A DNA stretch of 64,000 nucleotides from contig JAEYOY010000065.1 of assembly GCA_023411215.1 (NCBI GenBank), forward strand, positions 21,018-85,017, given 5' to 3'. Under the pieces are notes generated by a model. The model did no database searches and was not told the DNA's origin. It worked only from the letters and a program-made list of their open reading frames with translations. Below are positions 9,495 through 19,200 of this stretch, piece after piece. Every line of letters begins with the position of its first letter. Position 1 is the stretch's first letter. Source of the stretch: Bacillota bacterium (GTDB lineage: Bacteria > Bacillota > Clostridia > Lachnospirales > Lachnospiraceae). The position numbers were made by a program, and so were the translations under genes.

Positions 9495-9863
9495 TTAGTT
9501 TGAAATTGCATCTACATCGCTAATCTCAGAGCTTATAACTTCAAGAATCACTTTGTTAGGCCGACACACGATTGTCTCATTATTATAGTGAATGTGTTTT
9601 TGATTCACACATAACTTGTCCGGACAGCTGGCGTCCAGCATATCCACATAACCATCTTTAATCTCAAAGGTATTATAGGTGCCATCCTCCAGCTTTACTG
9701 TATATGAGGTATCCTCCGTCAGATATAAGGTATCATAAACCTCGCCATCAACTCTGATCACAACCTTGCTGCCCTCTTCCTTTGTAAAGTTCATAAAGGC
9801 AATGACAGCAAGACCTAGAAATAATATCACACCAATCAGAATTATATCATTTTTCTTTATCAT
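9495..9863 (-). CDS. NusG domain II-containing anchored protein (EetA-like)
   Basis: 122 residues: one N-terminal membrane anchor (about 7-25, IILIGVILFLGLAVIAFM) and an extracytoplasmic NusG_II domain with VVIRVDGEVYDTLYL, IKDGYVDMLDASCPDKLC and a final strand ending VVCRPNKVILEV-like. The DASCPDKLCVN motif, two cysteines, is typical of this family. Pairs with the downstream membrane protein as EetA/EetB pairs do. A strong promoter (TTGACA-16-TATAAT) lies upstream. No catalytic role can be assigned from sequence. Confidence 0.8.
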   Translation of the reverse strand: MIKKNDIILIGVILFLGLAVIAFMNFTKEEGSKVVIRVDGEVYDTLYLTEDTSYTVKLEDGTYNTFEIKDGYVDMLDASCPDKLCVNQKHIHYNNETIVCRPNKVILEVISSEISDVDAISN

Positions 9864-9928
9864 AAAACTCCATTCTATCCTTACTTCTTATTTCAAGATC
9901 TTTTAAACAGGTACGTACATACATGATT

Positions 9929-9956
9929 ATTATATAGTAACTTAATCTTCTGTCAA
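9929..9956 (-). promoter_or_regulatory. Strong promoter for the EetA/EetB-like pair
   Basis: Minus strand: perfect TTGACA (9956-9951), 16-nt spacer, perfect TATAAT (9934-9929), about 65 nt before the gene start. One arm of the divergent control region shared with apbE. Confidence 0.75.
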
Positions 9957-10020
9957 GGAAAAAGTCATTAATACGGTTAGAAATGTATCCTATTTTATAT
10001 CAGCTTTCGATTTTACCGCC

Positions 10021-10049
10021 TTGACAGCAATTAGGTATTTTCTTACAAT
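10021..10049 (+). promoter_or_regulatory. Strong promoter for apbE
   Basis: TTGACA, 17-nt spacer, TACAAT. Transcription would start near 10056, just ahead of the AGGAAAGG ribosome site at 10061, giving a very short leader and ruling out a TTG start at 10049. Confidence 0.75.
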
Positions 10050-10078
10050 TGATAAAAAACAGGAAAGGTATTCTATCC

Positions 10079-11155
10079 ATGAAAGCATTTGGTCATAGCG
10101 TAAAGCTCTATCGTACACTTCTCTTACTTCTAATCGTATGGACACTGCCTTTTCATAGCCTTAGCTGCCGTCCGGATAACCCTGCGGAACAAGAAATATC
10201 CTCTTCACAGAGTAAGGAGTATCTCTCCAAAACCGATTTCCTTCTGAATACAGTGGTGTCGATTAGTCTATATGATAAACAGGAGGAAGCTCTGATTGAC
10301 GGTTCCTTTGACTTAATCGAGAAATACGAAGCTATCTTTTCACGTACTATGGTTACCAGCGAGCTTTATAAGCTCAATCACGGAACGGCTGTGAAGGTAC
10401 CCGGTAAGCCTCTTACCTTTTCCTTATCCGCGGAGCTGTCCGATATCCTTCGTTATGCACTTACTTACAGCAAGCTATCCGATGGTTGCTTCGATCTAAC
10501 GATTGCACCGGTTACCTCTATATGGGATTTTCAATCGTTAGAGCCAACACTTCCTGAGGATACGGAAATTAAACAAGCATTATCCCTGGTGAATTATAAG
10601 AATATTCTATTATCCGGGAATGAGATTTCTTATACAAAAGAAGGAATTGAGATTGACCTTGGCGCCATAGCTAAGGGTTATATTGCAGACAGAGTTAAGG
10701 AATATCTGATGAATAACGGTGTAAAAAGTGCTATCATAAACCTGGGCGGAAATCTCTTATGTATCGGTGATAAACCAAATAACACACCATTTCATATCGG
10801 TATTCAAAAGCCCTATGCAGATCGTAACGAAACAATAGCTACCATGGAAATCTCTGATCGGTCTGTGGTATCCTCCGGAGTCTATGAACGTTTTTTCGAG
10901 ATAAATGGTAAATTCTATCATCATATTCTGAATCCGAAAACAGGCTACCCTTACGATAACAAATTAATCTCTGTAACAATTGTTTCACCAAAATCAGTCG
11001 ATGGCGACGGTCTTTCTACCAGCTGTTTTGCCCTCGGATTGGAGAAAGGATTGCAGTTAATTGAGAGCTTACCGGATACTTATGCCGTGTTTATTACAGA
11101 TGATTATGAATTACATTATTCCTCCGGCTTTCAAGAGGCAATCCGTATCAGGTAA
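10079..11155 (+). CDS. apbE: FAD:protein FMN transferase, lipoprotein (ApbE)
   Basis: Covalently attaches FMN to Thr of extracytosolic flavoproteins using FAD and Mg2+. 358 residues from ATG 10079. The N-terminus has a signal segment (LLLLLIVWTLPFHS) and a lipobox-like LSC, so it is likely anchored outside the membrane. ApbE motifs in order: LNHGTAVKVPG, SDGCFDLTIAPVTSIWDF, EIDLGAIAKGYIADRV (about 200-215), INLGGNL, SGVYERFFEINGKFYHHILNPKTGYP and DGDGLSTSCFALG, the last two carrying metal and FAD ligands. Divergent from EetA/EetB-like genes. No FMN-acceptor protein (RnfG/PplA type) is visible in the window, so its target is elsewhere. Confidence 0.93.
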   Translation: MKAFGHSVKLYRTLLLLLIVWTLPFHSLSCRPDNPAEQEISSSQSKEYLSKTDFLLNTVVSISLYDKQEEALIDGSFDLIEKYEAIFSRTMVTSELYKLNHGTAVKVPGKPLTFSLSAELSDILRYALTYSKLSDGCFDLTIAPVTSIWDFQSLEPTLPEDTEIKQALSLVNYKNILLSGNEISYTKEGIEIDLGAIAKGYIADRVKEYLMNNGVKSAIINLGGNLLCIGDKPNNTPFHIGIQKPYADRNETIATMEISDRSVVSSGVYERFFEINGKFYHHILNPKTGYPYDNKLISVTIVSPKSVDGDGLSTSCFALGLEKGLQLIESLPDTYAVFITDDYELHYSSGFQEAIRIR

Positions 11156-11274
11156 ATGATTCAACATCCTTCATTCATGTGAGAAAGCTCTATTCAAATG
11201 GTTTAAATACACTTCGTACTGTTATAATTCTAAAGGATAAAAAGTAAGCTTTGCAAACACTCTTTGTGATGAAG

Positions 11275-11341
11275 AAAAAGAAGTACCATAAACCTCCTCT
11301 GTACAGTGACTTAAGGAAGTTTCAGTACTTCTTTTTATTTA
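11275..11341. terminator. Bidirectional terminator between apbE and mrp
   Basis: AAAAAGAAGTAC and GTACTTCTTTTT pair as a 12-bp stem; both strands end in a T-run, so it can serve the convergent apbE and mrp genes. Confidence 0.75.
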
Positions 11342-11429
11342 TTCGATAGACCGTTCGCACAACGTGGTGCTATTGTATTTATACATATATTTACCTTTGA
11401 TATCGAACATCATTCGCTATCATACATGC

Positions 11430-12254
11430 CTATAGCTTCTCCAGGCGATCTGCCAACTGATCAAGCCAATCCCCTTCATATAACTCAATCATACCTCGGT
11501 CACAGGCAGCAGCTAGTTTAGGATTAATCGGCAGCTTTGCAATGGAAGGAATATTATGCTTTGCAGCCGTCTCTTCAATATGGCTCTCACCAAATATCTG
11601 ATACTCTTTGTCACAGTCCGGACATACAAAGTAGGACATATTTTCAACAAGTCCGAGTATAGGAACATTCATCATCTGCGCCATCTTTACTGCTTTTCCA
11701 ACGATCATGGAAACCAGCTCCTGAGGGGAGGTTACAATAATAATGCCATCAATGGGTAAGGATTGGAATACGGTCAAGGGAACATCCCCGGTTCCAGGAG
11801 GCATGTCGACAAACATAAAATCCACATCATTCCAGATTACATCGGACCAGAACTGCTTTACTGTGCCTGCGATAATGGGACCTCTCCAAACTACAGGATC
11901 TGTCTCGTTCGCCAGAAGAAGGTTAATCGACATAACCTCAATTCCGCTGTTTGTCTTTGCCGGAAAGATTCCCATCTCATTGCTGGTTACCTTCTCCGTC
12001 AAACCGAAGGCCTTCGGAATAGAGGGTCCCGTGATATCAGCATCTAATATAGCCGTATTGTATCCTCTTCTATTCATATTAACTGACATTAAGGAGGTTA
12101 CTAAGGATTTACCTACACCGCCTTTGCCACTTACTATACCGATCACTTTCTTTATATTGCTAAGCTCATGGGCATCAACAGCGAATTCATTCTTCGGCTT
12201 TTGGTCTGAGCACTTTGATGCACAGCTATTGCAATTACTATTACAATCACTCAT
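11430..12254 (-). CDS. Mrp/NBP35-family P-loop ATPase, Fe-S cluster carrier (ApbC-like)
   Basis: Cytoplasmic ATPase that binds and delivers [4Fe-4S] clusters. 274 residues. An N-terminal Cys-rich tail (MSDCNSNCNSCASKCS, four Cys) resembles the NBP35 N-terminal cluster site. The deviant Walker A SGKGGVGKS lies near residue 42, Walker B-like FMFVDMPPGTGD near 148, and the bridging CxxC (YFVCPDCDK) near 213. AGGATGG precedes the ATG. Many Fe-S proteins in the window would be clients, but no operon link exists. Confidence 0.88.
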   Translation of the reverse strand: MSDCNSNCNSCASKCSDQKPKNEFAVDAHELSNIKKVIGIVSGKGGVGKSLVTSLMSVNMNRRGYNTAILDADITGPSIPKAFGLTEKVTSNEMGIFPAKTNSGIEVMSINLLLANETDPVVWRGPIIAGTVKQFWSDVIWNDVDFMFVDMPPGTGDVPLTVFQSLPIDGIIIVTSPQELVSMIVGKAVKMAQMMNVPILGLVENMSYFVCPDCDKEYQIFGESHIEETAAKHNIPSIAKLPINPKLAAACDRGMIELYEGDWLDQLADRLEKL

Positions 12255-12389
12255 CTTCTACCATCCTTTCCAAACTTAACTTCCATAAATTATACCCCTA
12301 ATTGATAAGATGTCAATCATTATTTCCTTGAACATGCGAGCCCTTTCCTGAATATTATGGTATATATCAATAGGAAAGGAGCTGATATT

Positions 12390-13409
12390 ATGCAGATTCC
12401 GTTTACAATTAATCTGATGTTGCTCATGACCGGCTTAATAACCTTTGTATCTGAAAATGTATTATTAATAACTATCGTCGGTTTTATTCTATTACTGGGC
12501 ACATCAATACTATTTCATTTTAAACGAAAGAAGAAGAAAAGTAAAAGGAAAGTGGACCGTCCTGTTACAGAGATCATAGGAAATGTTCCGGAACGTATTG
12601 CTGAGCTTAATAAAGAACTAGAACCCTTCGGCTTTGCGTATGAACCTTATCAGGATATATTCTACTCACTTATGTATCCATGGCAGAGGGAGCTAGGCTA
12701 CTGCAGGTTATATGACGAAGCAAGTGCAGCCTTAAGCATGATTATAGATTGTGAACCTATATGTTTTGAATACGCAGGAAGAAGATGGATGATCGAATTT
12801 TGGAAGGGTCAGTATGGAATGAACACCGGAGGTGAGGTAGGTATTTATTATACAACAGGTATGGATCTGGATATTCCGGGTGTATTTAACGGTACCTTTT
12901 ATTACTGCGTTAAAGATCAGGATTGCATCAATATGTCTTACATTTTCCGCAAAGACAATAATATACTTTTTACCAGAAGTGGTTATCACTGGTGGCTTAC
13001 CGGCTTTAAGCTTGGTGAATTCTCAAAGCCATCACAGCTAACTATGGACATTGTATTGGACTTATACGACCGGAGTATGGCTAATGCATTTGTAGCTGCT
13101 CTCCGAAAAGCCGGCTATAGGGAAAATGAGTATTCACAGCAAGGATACCGGGTAATGGTACGTTTCGATCGACCTCATACAAAACAGCCAATCACAAGAA
13201 CCGCCTTAACTGAATTCATTATGCAGCGTAATAACGAAGCCTTTTGTAATTCTTATCACCAACTGACAGAGGCTTACACAGATACCTTAGATAAGCTAGA
13301 AATAGTACGTAAGGAATCCCCTTCCATGTACAGTCAAATGTTGAATATCGGTAAACCAAGGGCTGTATTTGAATCCTTTAACTCTATCAAAGGACATTTC
13401 AATAGATAA
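12390..13409 (+). CDS. DUF4474-type membrane-anchored protein
   Basis: 339 residues from ATG 12390 with AGGAAAGGAG 9 nt upstream. Two N-terminal hydrophobic helices (about 4-20 and 24-41) are followed by the basic run FKRKKKKSKRK, then a soluble domain. The stretch LNKELEPFGFAYEP, MYPWQRELGYCRLYDEA, PICFEYAGRRWMIEFWKGQYGMNTG and EVGIYYT resembles DUF4474, a clostridial domain of unknown function. The C-terminal part continues to residue 339 with no recognised motif. Followed 19 nt later by a metallophosphoesterase gene, so the two probably act together at the membrane. Confidence 0.75.
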   Translation: MQIPFTINLMLLMTGLITFVSENVLLITIVGFILLLGTSILFHFKRKKKKSKRKVDRPVTEIIGNVPERIAELNKELEPFGFAYEPYQDIFYSLMYPWQRELGYCRLYDEASAALSMIIDCEPICFEYAGRRWMIEFWKGQYGMNTGGEVGIYYTTGMDLDIPGVFNGTFYYCVKDQDCINMSYIFRKDNNILFTRSGYHWWLTGFKLGEFSKPSQLTMDIVLDLYDRSMANAFVAALRKAGYRENEYSQQGYRVMVRFDRPHTKQPITRTALTEFIMQRNNEAFCNSYHQLTEAYTDTLDKLEIVRKESPSMYSQMLNIGKPRAVFESFNSIKGHFNR

Positions 13410-13428
13410 TTCTTAAATAAGGAAGTGA

Positions 13429-14334
13429 ATGCTTTTGTCTGCTTCAACACGTTTATCACAGGTTTTGTCAAGCTCAAAGATATTATCCTTTGATGAGAAC
13501 TCACGTATTGTTATTATGAGCGATTGTCATAGGGGGAACAACAGCTGGGGAGATAATTTTTCAAATAATCAGAATCTCTTTTTCGCTGCCTTGTACTATT
13601 ATTACGAAAATGGTTTTACCTATATCGAACTCGGCGACGGTGATGAGTTGTGGGAAAACCGATCAATTGAGGATATCATAGCAGCACACAGTGATGCTTA
13701 TTGGCTCATGTCACTCTTCTATCAGGATAATCGATTTCACATGCTTTATGGCAATCATGATATTGTGAAAAAAGATCCAAGATACGCTCAGACAAGATGC
13801 AATTCCTTCTATTGTGAAAGTATGAACTCGCACATGGCCTTATTTCCAGGGATTCAAATAACGGAAGGGCTCATATTAAGACACCGACGAACGAATAACC
13901 AGATTTTTCTTACCCATGGTCACCAAGGGGATTTTTTGAATGATACGTTGTGGTTAGTATCGCGCTTTCTGGTAAGATATTTGTGGAGACCGTTAGAATT
14001 GATCGGAATTAGGGATCCAACCAGCACTTCAAAGAATAGTAAAAAGAAAAACGCAGTAGAGAAAAACCTTATGGACTTTGCGAAAGAACATAACCAGATG
14101 ATGATTTGCGGACATACGCACCGTCCGGTCTTTCCCAAGCCCGGAGAGCCACCATACTTTAATGATGGCAGCTGTGTACATCCAAGATGTATCACTGCGA
14201 TTGAGATACGTTACGGAATGATCAGCCTCGTTAAGTGGGCAATTATGACCAAGCCTGACCGAACATTATACGTCGGACGCGAGGTATTGGAGCAACCGGT
14301 TCGACTGAACGATTACTACCAAAGCTTCATATAG
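13429..14334 (+). CDS. Metallophosphoesterase (calcineurin-like)
   Basis: 301 residues with all five metal-site motifs of the calcineurin-like phosphoesterase fold: SDCHRGNN (about 31-38), GDGDELWE (65-72), GNHDIV (105-110), THGHQGDF (about 163-170) and GHTHRPVF (about 226-233). UDP-2,3-diacylglucosamine hydrolase-like enzymes and other phosphodiesterases share this pattern; the substrate is not shown. The ATG at 13429 follows AAGGAAG. Coupled with the upstream DUF4474 gene (19-nt gap). Confidence 0.85.
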   Translation: MLLSASTRLSQVLSSSKILSFDENSRIVIMSDCHRGNNSWGDNFSNNQNLFFAALYYYYENGFTYIELGDGDELWENRSIEDIIAAHSDAYWLMSLFYQDNRFHMLYGNHDIVKKDPRYAQTRCNSFYCESMNSHMALFPGIQITEGLILRHRRTNNQIFLTHGHQGDFLNDTLWLVSRFLVRYLWRPLELIGIRDPTSTSKNSKKKNAVEKNLMDFAKEHNQMMICGHTHRPVFPKPGEPPYFNDGSCVHPRCITAIEIRYGMISLVKWAIMTKPDRTLYVGREVLEQPVRLNDYYQSFI

Positions 14335-14343
14335 AAATAAATT

Positions 14344-14383
14344 GTAAGACATGAACGGTATCCCTTCTACGTTCATGTCTTAC
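14344..14383 (+). terminator. Terminator after the phosphoesterase gene
   Basis: Perfect 14-bp stem (GTAAGACATGAACG / CGTTCATGTCTTAC) with a 12-nt loop, 10 nt after the stop codon. The tail CCTATAAGTTTTCC is only moderately T-rich. It may also stop minus-strand transcription from the flavin reductase gene. Confidence 0.6.
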
Positions 14384-14467
14384 CCTATAAGTTTTCCGAT
14401 AAAGGTAGCTTACTTTATAGCAAACCTGCTTTCTCGCCGAATTCTATTTCCTCTTTATCTGTAAGTT

Positions 14468-15037
14468 TTATTTCTTTTTCTTCACAGAGTAACCAAATTT
14501 ACCAAGAAGTTCACCAAGTGCATAATATTCTCCATGGGAATAGACGATTAGCCCTGCCTTATTCAGATGAAAACGTCCTTTTTCATCCATAAAACGTTTA
14601 TCCACTGTTACCCCAACTACCTCGCCGATAAACATGTCATGGGTTCCTAGTGGAATAATCTGTTTTACGACACATTCAATATTTACCGGACTTTCACCAA
14701 TAGCCGGTGCTGATACCTTTCTTCCCGGCTCCTTCGTCAGCTTCATCTCCTTGAATTTATCGACATCCCTGCCGGAACGTACCCCGCAATAATCTGCCTG
14801 CTTCACCAACTCTTTGGTAACCAGATTGATCGTAAACTCTCCGCTCTCTTTAATAATATCGTAGGAATACCGCTCTTTCCGTATGGATATGGATACCATC
14901 GCCGGGCTGCTGCATATTGTTCCCGCCCAAGCAATGGTAATAATATTTGCTTTATGCTGAGAGCTTCCACAGCTTACCATGACTGCCGGTATGGGATATA
15001 ACATATTTCCAGGTTTCCATTCTTCCTTCTCTATCAT
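14468..15037 (-). CDS. Flavin reductase-family FMN-binding protein
   Basis: 189 residues from ATG 15037, chosen because AAGGAG lies 8 nt upstream; the open frame continues into a repeat element. The flavin reductase-like split-barrel domain covers the protein: PIPAVMVSCGSSQHKANIITIAWAGTICSSP near the start, SISIRKERYSYDIIKESGEFTINLV, and LGTHDMFIGEVVGV. Such proteins bind FMN and reduce it or act in electron transfer. The tail is basic (KKKK). It is a single gene. Confidence 0.85.
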   Translation of the reverse strand: MIEKEEWKPGNMLYPIPAVMVSCGSSQHKANIITIAWAGTICSSPAMVSISIRKERYSYDIIKESGEFTINLVTKELVKQADYCGVRSGRDVDKFKEMKLTKEPGRKVSAPAIGESPVNIECVVKQIIPLGTHDMFIGEVVGVTVDKRFMDEKGRFHLNKAGLIVYSHGEYYALGELLGKFGYSVKKKK

Positions 15038-15081
15038 TAATTCACTCCTTGTCTTCCAATAAAAATCACACTTACCTTGCA

Positions 15082-15152
15082 TGCTGCCAAGACACAGCGA
15101 AATTGGGTGGCAGCACAAATTTGACGATTGAAAAATCTATGATTTTTCAATC
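15082..15152. repeat. Composite double-hairpin repeat (copy 1)
   Basis: Hairpin 1 pairs TGCTGCCAA with TTGG(gt)GGCAGCA; a linker GCACAAATTTGAC follows; hairpin 2 pairs GATTGAAAAATC with GATTTTTCAATC. The same architecture recurs at 25304-25411, and with other arm sequences at 19431, 32125, 58100 and 58572. Upstream of the flavin reductase start. Confidence 0.65.
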
Positions 15153-15223
15153 TATTCTTAACAATTGTATCGATTTCTTTTCGATATGTCAACTTTCCCT
15201 CTTTATTCGATTTAAATCAATAA

Positions 15224-15266
15224 TGTGATAAGAATCAAATTATTTTAAGGAAACCTTTGGTATAAT
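15224..15266 (+). promoter_or_regulatory. CRP/FNR-type site plus -10 box for ferredoxin
   Basis: TGTGA-N6-TCAAA at 15224-15239 and TATAAT at 15261-15266. With a start near 15273 the site is centred at -41.5, the classic class II activator position, and there is no good -35 box, which fits activation by a Crp/Fnr protein. Confidence 0.55.
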
Positions 15267-15391
15267 TTATTGAGTTCCAGTTCATATTAATATAGTATGG
15301 CTACCCTTTGTGTAGTCTCTATCAAGTGCATTTTTCACACTTTGGTGACACAGACGAAATAAAAAGAATATATTATTGAAAGGAGCACAAC

Positions 15392-15583
15392 ATGAAAGCA
15401 TCAGTTGACCAAGATGGCTGCATCAGCTGTGGTTTATGTATTGACGTATGTCCGGAGGTATTCAGTTACAATGAAAATGATGTTTCTCAGGCAATTGAGG
15501 GGGATATCCCTGAGAATTGTCTGGAGAGAGCGGAAGAAGCTCGAGACGGCTGTCCCGTTAGCGTTATTGATCTTAACAAATAG
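15392..15583 (+). CDS. Ferredoxin, single [4Fe-4S] type
   Basis: 63-residue electron carrier. The motif CISCGLCIDVCP (from residue 10) gives three cluster ligands and the distant C in RDGCPVSVI gives the fourth; acidic composition is typical. Serves as low-potential carrier, possibly for PFOR encoded at 27.9-31.5 kb. The ATG follows GAAAGGAGCACAAC. Expression may depend on a Crp/Fnr regulator through the upstream TGTGA-N6-TCAAA site. Confidence 0.92.
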   Translation: MKASVDQDGCISCGLCIDVCPEVFSYNENDVSQAIEGDIPENCLERAEEARDGCPVSVIDLNK

Positions 15584-15714
15584 ATGAGACTTTAGCATAA
15601 TGGGTATTACCTAGGAATAATACTTTTCAAACAGAAGATTATTTGATATTCTTTATACAACGAAGCATATCTTGTAGTCAAGATATCCGATTATGCTAGT
15701 GAAAGGATGATACA

Positions 15715-15990
15715 ATGGATTTTTTACAGGAGACAAATAAAATATATCTTAATGATGACAACAATCATATGATTGCTGTTGTAACCTTTCCAAAGGTGCA
15801 GGAAGGAGTCGTTAATCTCGATCATACTTTTGTAGATCCTTCTCTCCGTGGCCAAGGAGTTGCAGGGAAGCTGATGGAGGCTGCTGTAGCTTATTTCCGC
15901 TCCAATAGCCTGAAAGTGAAACCCACCTGCAGTTATGCAGTGAAATGGTTTTCAGAGCATCCGGAATGCGAGGATGTATTATCGAGGTAA
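15715..15990 (+). CDS. Small GNAT N-acetyltransferase (YjdJ/YidJ type)
   Basis: 91-residue minimal GCN5-like acetyltransferase. The acetyl-CoA binding loop is RGQGVAGKLMEAAVAYFR near residue 43, preceded by NLDHTFVDPSLRG, the usual motif of this short family, and the end CSYAVKWFSEHPECEDVL is also diagnostic. GAAAGGATG precedes the ATG. Substrate unknown; probably a house-cleaning acetyltransferase. Confidence 0.88.
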   Translation: MDFLQETNKIYLNDDNNHMIAVVTFPKVQEGVVNLDHTFVDPSLRGQGVAGKLMEAAVAYFRSNSLKVKPTCSYAVKWFSEHPECEDVLSR

Positions 15991-16008
15991 TCAAGGCTGT
16001 ATATATTC

Positions 16009-16066
16009 GATGTATCATTCTAGGGACGGTTGCTGACAGTAATAGAATGCCTGTCAGCAACCTGTC
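16009..16066. repeat. Hairpin repeat sharing 31 nt with the element at 22.4-22.75 kb
   Basis: The first 31 nt (16009-16039) are identical to the reverse complement of 22721-22751. Within it, GGTTGCTGACAG pairs with CTGTCAGCAACC (16051-16062) to form a strong hairpin. It lies between the convergent GNAT and ABC permease genes and may also end transcripts. Confidence 0.75.
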
Positions 16067-16205
16067 TCTGTTTGTTCTACTATGGAACTAAGGCTACCAG
16101 ATCTTCTTATTCCTTTTTATCTTTGTTTTTTCTATCTATGCTTTTGCGATTGTTAATCCCAACCGTATTATCTTAATGCTTTATCCTTCTTATAAAGATG
16201 CTTCT

Positions 16206-19200
16206 TTATTCTATACTCTTCAATGATTCCACCATATCAATCTTCTTCAGCTTAAAGTACATTACAAAATTTACAAATGCCGAGAATAGAATCGTTAACA
16301 GGATACTGTAAACAAAGCTGCTCGGATCGATATTTCGTCCGAACATTACCAGATCAATCTCAACGGTAGTGATTACATATCGATGCAGGAAAATACCTAA
16401 AATTACTCCGAATAATGCACCGATTATAGTTAATACAATATTTTCACGATAAACGTAAGCAGCCGTCTCTTTATTATAGAAGCCCAGAACCTTCAGTGTT
16501 GCCAGTTCTCTTCTACGTTCATTGATATTAATATTATTGAGGTTATATAGTACGACAAAGGCTAATGCCCCTGCGGAAATAATCAATACCCAGACTACGA
16601 TATTTAGGCTGACCAGGACATTGGATAAGAGATCCTGATAATAACTGGTATAAAACACTCCGGAGGCTGCCGACTGTTCCAGTAATGCATTACCGGTTGC
16701 CAGCTCCCCTTCCTGGTCCACTCCCGGCATTAGCATGAAGTATTCATTATATTCCGGTTCTTCATTAAATAGCTTCCTATAAAAATTCGGTGTCATATAT
16801 ACATAATGAGTCATATAATTCTCGGTAATACCGGTCACTGCTACCTGCACAGCTTCCTCATCCTTTGTAAGAGAAATCGTGTCACCGGCCTTCACACCAA
16901 GCTTTTTCGCGATCTGCTCAGTAAGAAGAATCCCATTATCCTCAAGGACTAGCTTTTTATGCCCCACTCTTTCCCGGAGCACAATATATTTCTCGAAAGC
17001 CGATACGTCTTCCGGAATATACATTGTGAGTTCTTTACTCACACCTTGAAAGCTGATTTCTACTGACCCAGTATCAACTCTAAGAGAATTCGCTATTCTC
17101 TCATTTTTTTCAATGGCTGCTTCTAATTCATCAACCTCATCCTCTTCTGCTTCTCCATCAACGGATACGGAAGCATCATAGATCATAATTTCATCAAACT
17201 GTCTTGTATAGATTACAAAGATGGAATCCTTTAAGCCAAAACCCACCAGCAAAAGTGCCATACAACCGCCAATGCCGAAGACTGTCATAAAGAAACGCTT
17301 CTTATAACGCATCAGGTTACGAATGGTAGCTTTCCAGGTGAAGTTCAATCTATTCCACAACATAGGAAGACGCTCTACAAATACTCTCTTCCCCGCCTTT
17401 GGCGCCTGAGGTCTCATCAGATTGGCAGGCTTTGCATGTAGCTCCTTATAACAGGAGAAGAAAGTCGCAAGCTCCACGCATAACACAGCAAGAGCAGTTG
17501 CCATTCCGGCGTAATAGGTATTAAAGGGTGTGATGACCTCAGGAATATTGCTATACATAATCTTATATGCAGTGATAATGACAGTTGGAAGAATTTTAAG
17601 TCCAACCATAGCTCCAAACAAGCTTCCTCCCAGGGTAGCTAATAGAGCATAAAGAATATACTTCATTGCAATTGACAGCTTAGAATAACCCAGCGCTTTC
17701 AAAGTACCGATCAGGATTCGTTCCTCCTCGACCATTCTTGTCATCGTGGTCAGGCTGATTAGGGCAGCTACCAGGAAGAATATAGCAGGAAATACTTCTC
17801 CGATTGCTCCAATTCGATCAGCATTTTGTTCGAATTCCACATATGCTTCTATGCTGCTGCGATCAAGTACATACCATTTTGGAACCTCTAGCTTCGCTAA
17901 CTCTGCTTCACCATTGGCAATTTCCTCCTCGGCATCTTTGATTTTTAGCTCCCCATCGATAAGGTTTTTTTCACCGTCTGCTATTTTCTTCTTAGCCACA
18001 GCGATTTCTTTTTCACCATTTCTTATTTGAGTTTCACCATCCGCAATCTCAGCCTCCGCTTTGGCTATTTCCTTCTCACCGTCTTTCATTTTGGCTTCAG
18101 CAGCGATAATCTCCACCTCACCATCGTGTATACGGGCATCTGCCTTCCTAAATTCCTCTAGCCCTTCTTGATAAGCAGCCTCCAGCTTTGCCTTCGCTGC
18201 TGCAAGCTCTGCTTCGTTTAATCCGGCATAAGGGAGCTGTATTAACTTAGTTTGATATTCTTCTTCTGCCGAAGCCTTGGCCGCTGCAAGCTTCGCCTTC
18301 TGTTCCTTAAGCTCCTCCTTCGAGGACTCCAGCTTGATTTTAGATGTATCGATTTCTTTCTTGGAAGCCTCGAGCTTCTTTTTTGCTTCCTCTATTTCCT
18401 TTTTTGAATTATCCAGTTTGGTTTCATTATCCAGTATTTTTTCTTTAGAATCCGCAAGTTCCTTCTTGGAAGTCTCAAGCTTCTTAACCGAATCTGCAAG
18501 CTCTTTTTTTGCAGCCAAGATATCTTCATGGGCAGGATTATATAAGTCTTCATAGCGAATCTGACATCTAGCTCCTGCTATCTCCTCGATATGATCCACT
18601 ACCTGTTCAACATGATTATCATATTCATCTGTATAGGCGGTCATCTCCAGAGCATTTTCTACTGATACATATACTGTTGTATAGGCCTCCTGCTGAAACA
18701 CCTCAGGACGAATTACCACAAAGCTGTTAACATCACCACTGCCTATGCTGGAGCTGCCACGTTGAAAGGATAAATAATAAGAGGTAGAACCGATACCTAC
18801 AATAGTAAATTCACTTACCTTCAGAGTATCCGAGATATCCTCCTTGGTTCCGGAGGTAACACTTATCTTATCACCGAGCTTATAACCGGTAGACGTAACA
18901 AAAAAATTATCCACCAGTATTTCAGACTCCGTAAGGGGCATTCGACCCTCGGATATGATTATTTTATTCAGCTTTTCGGTTGCGGATAACACCTGTAGTA
19001 CAAGCTCATTTCCGTCTACATCACATACTACATGTGTAGAGTATGAGGGCTCAACCTCTTTAACCCCCTCAACCTCAGCAATTGCTTTAACATCCTCCTC
19101 CGTCAGACCCAGTGTACTAATAACACGGATATCCATCAGATTACTAAGATCAAAATAGTTATCCGCGGTTAATCGCATATCCGGATTCGTCGCCCTAAGT

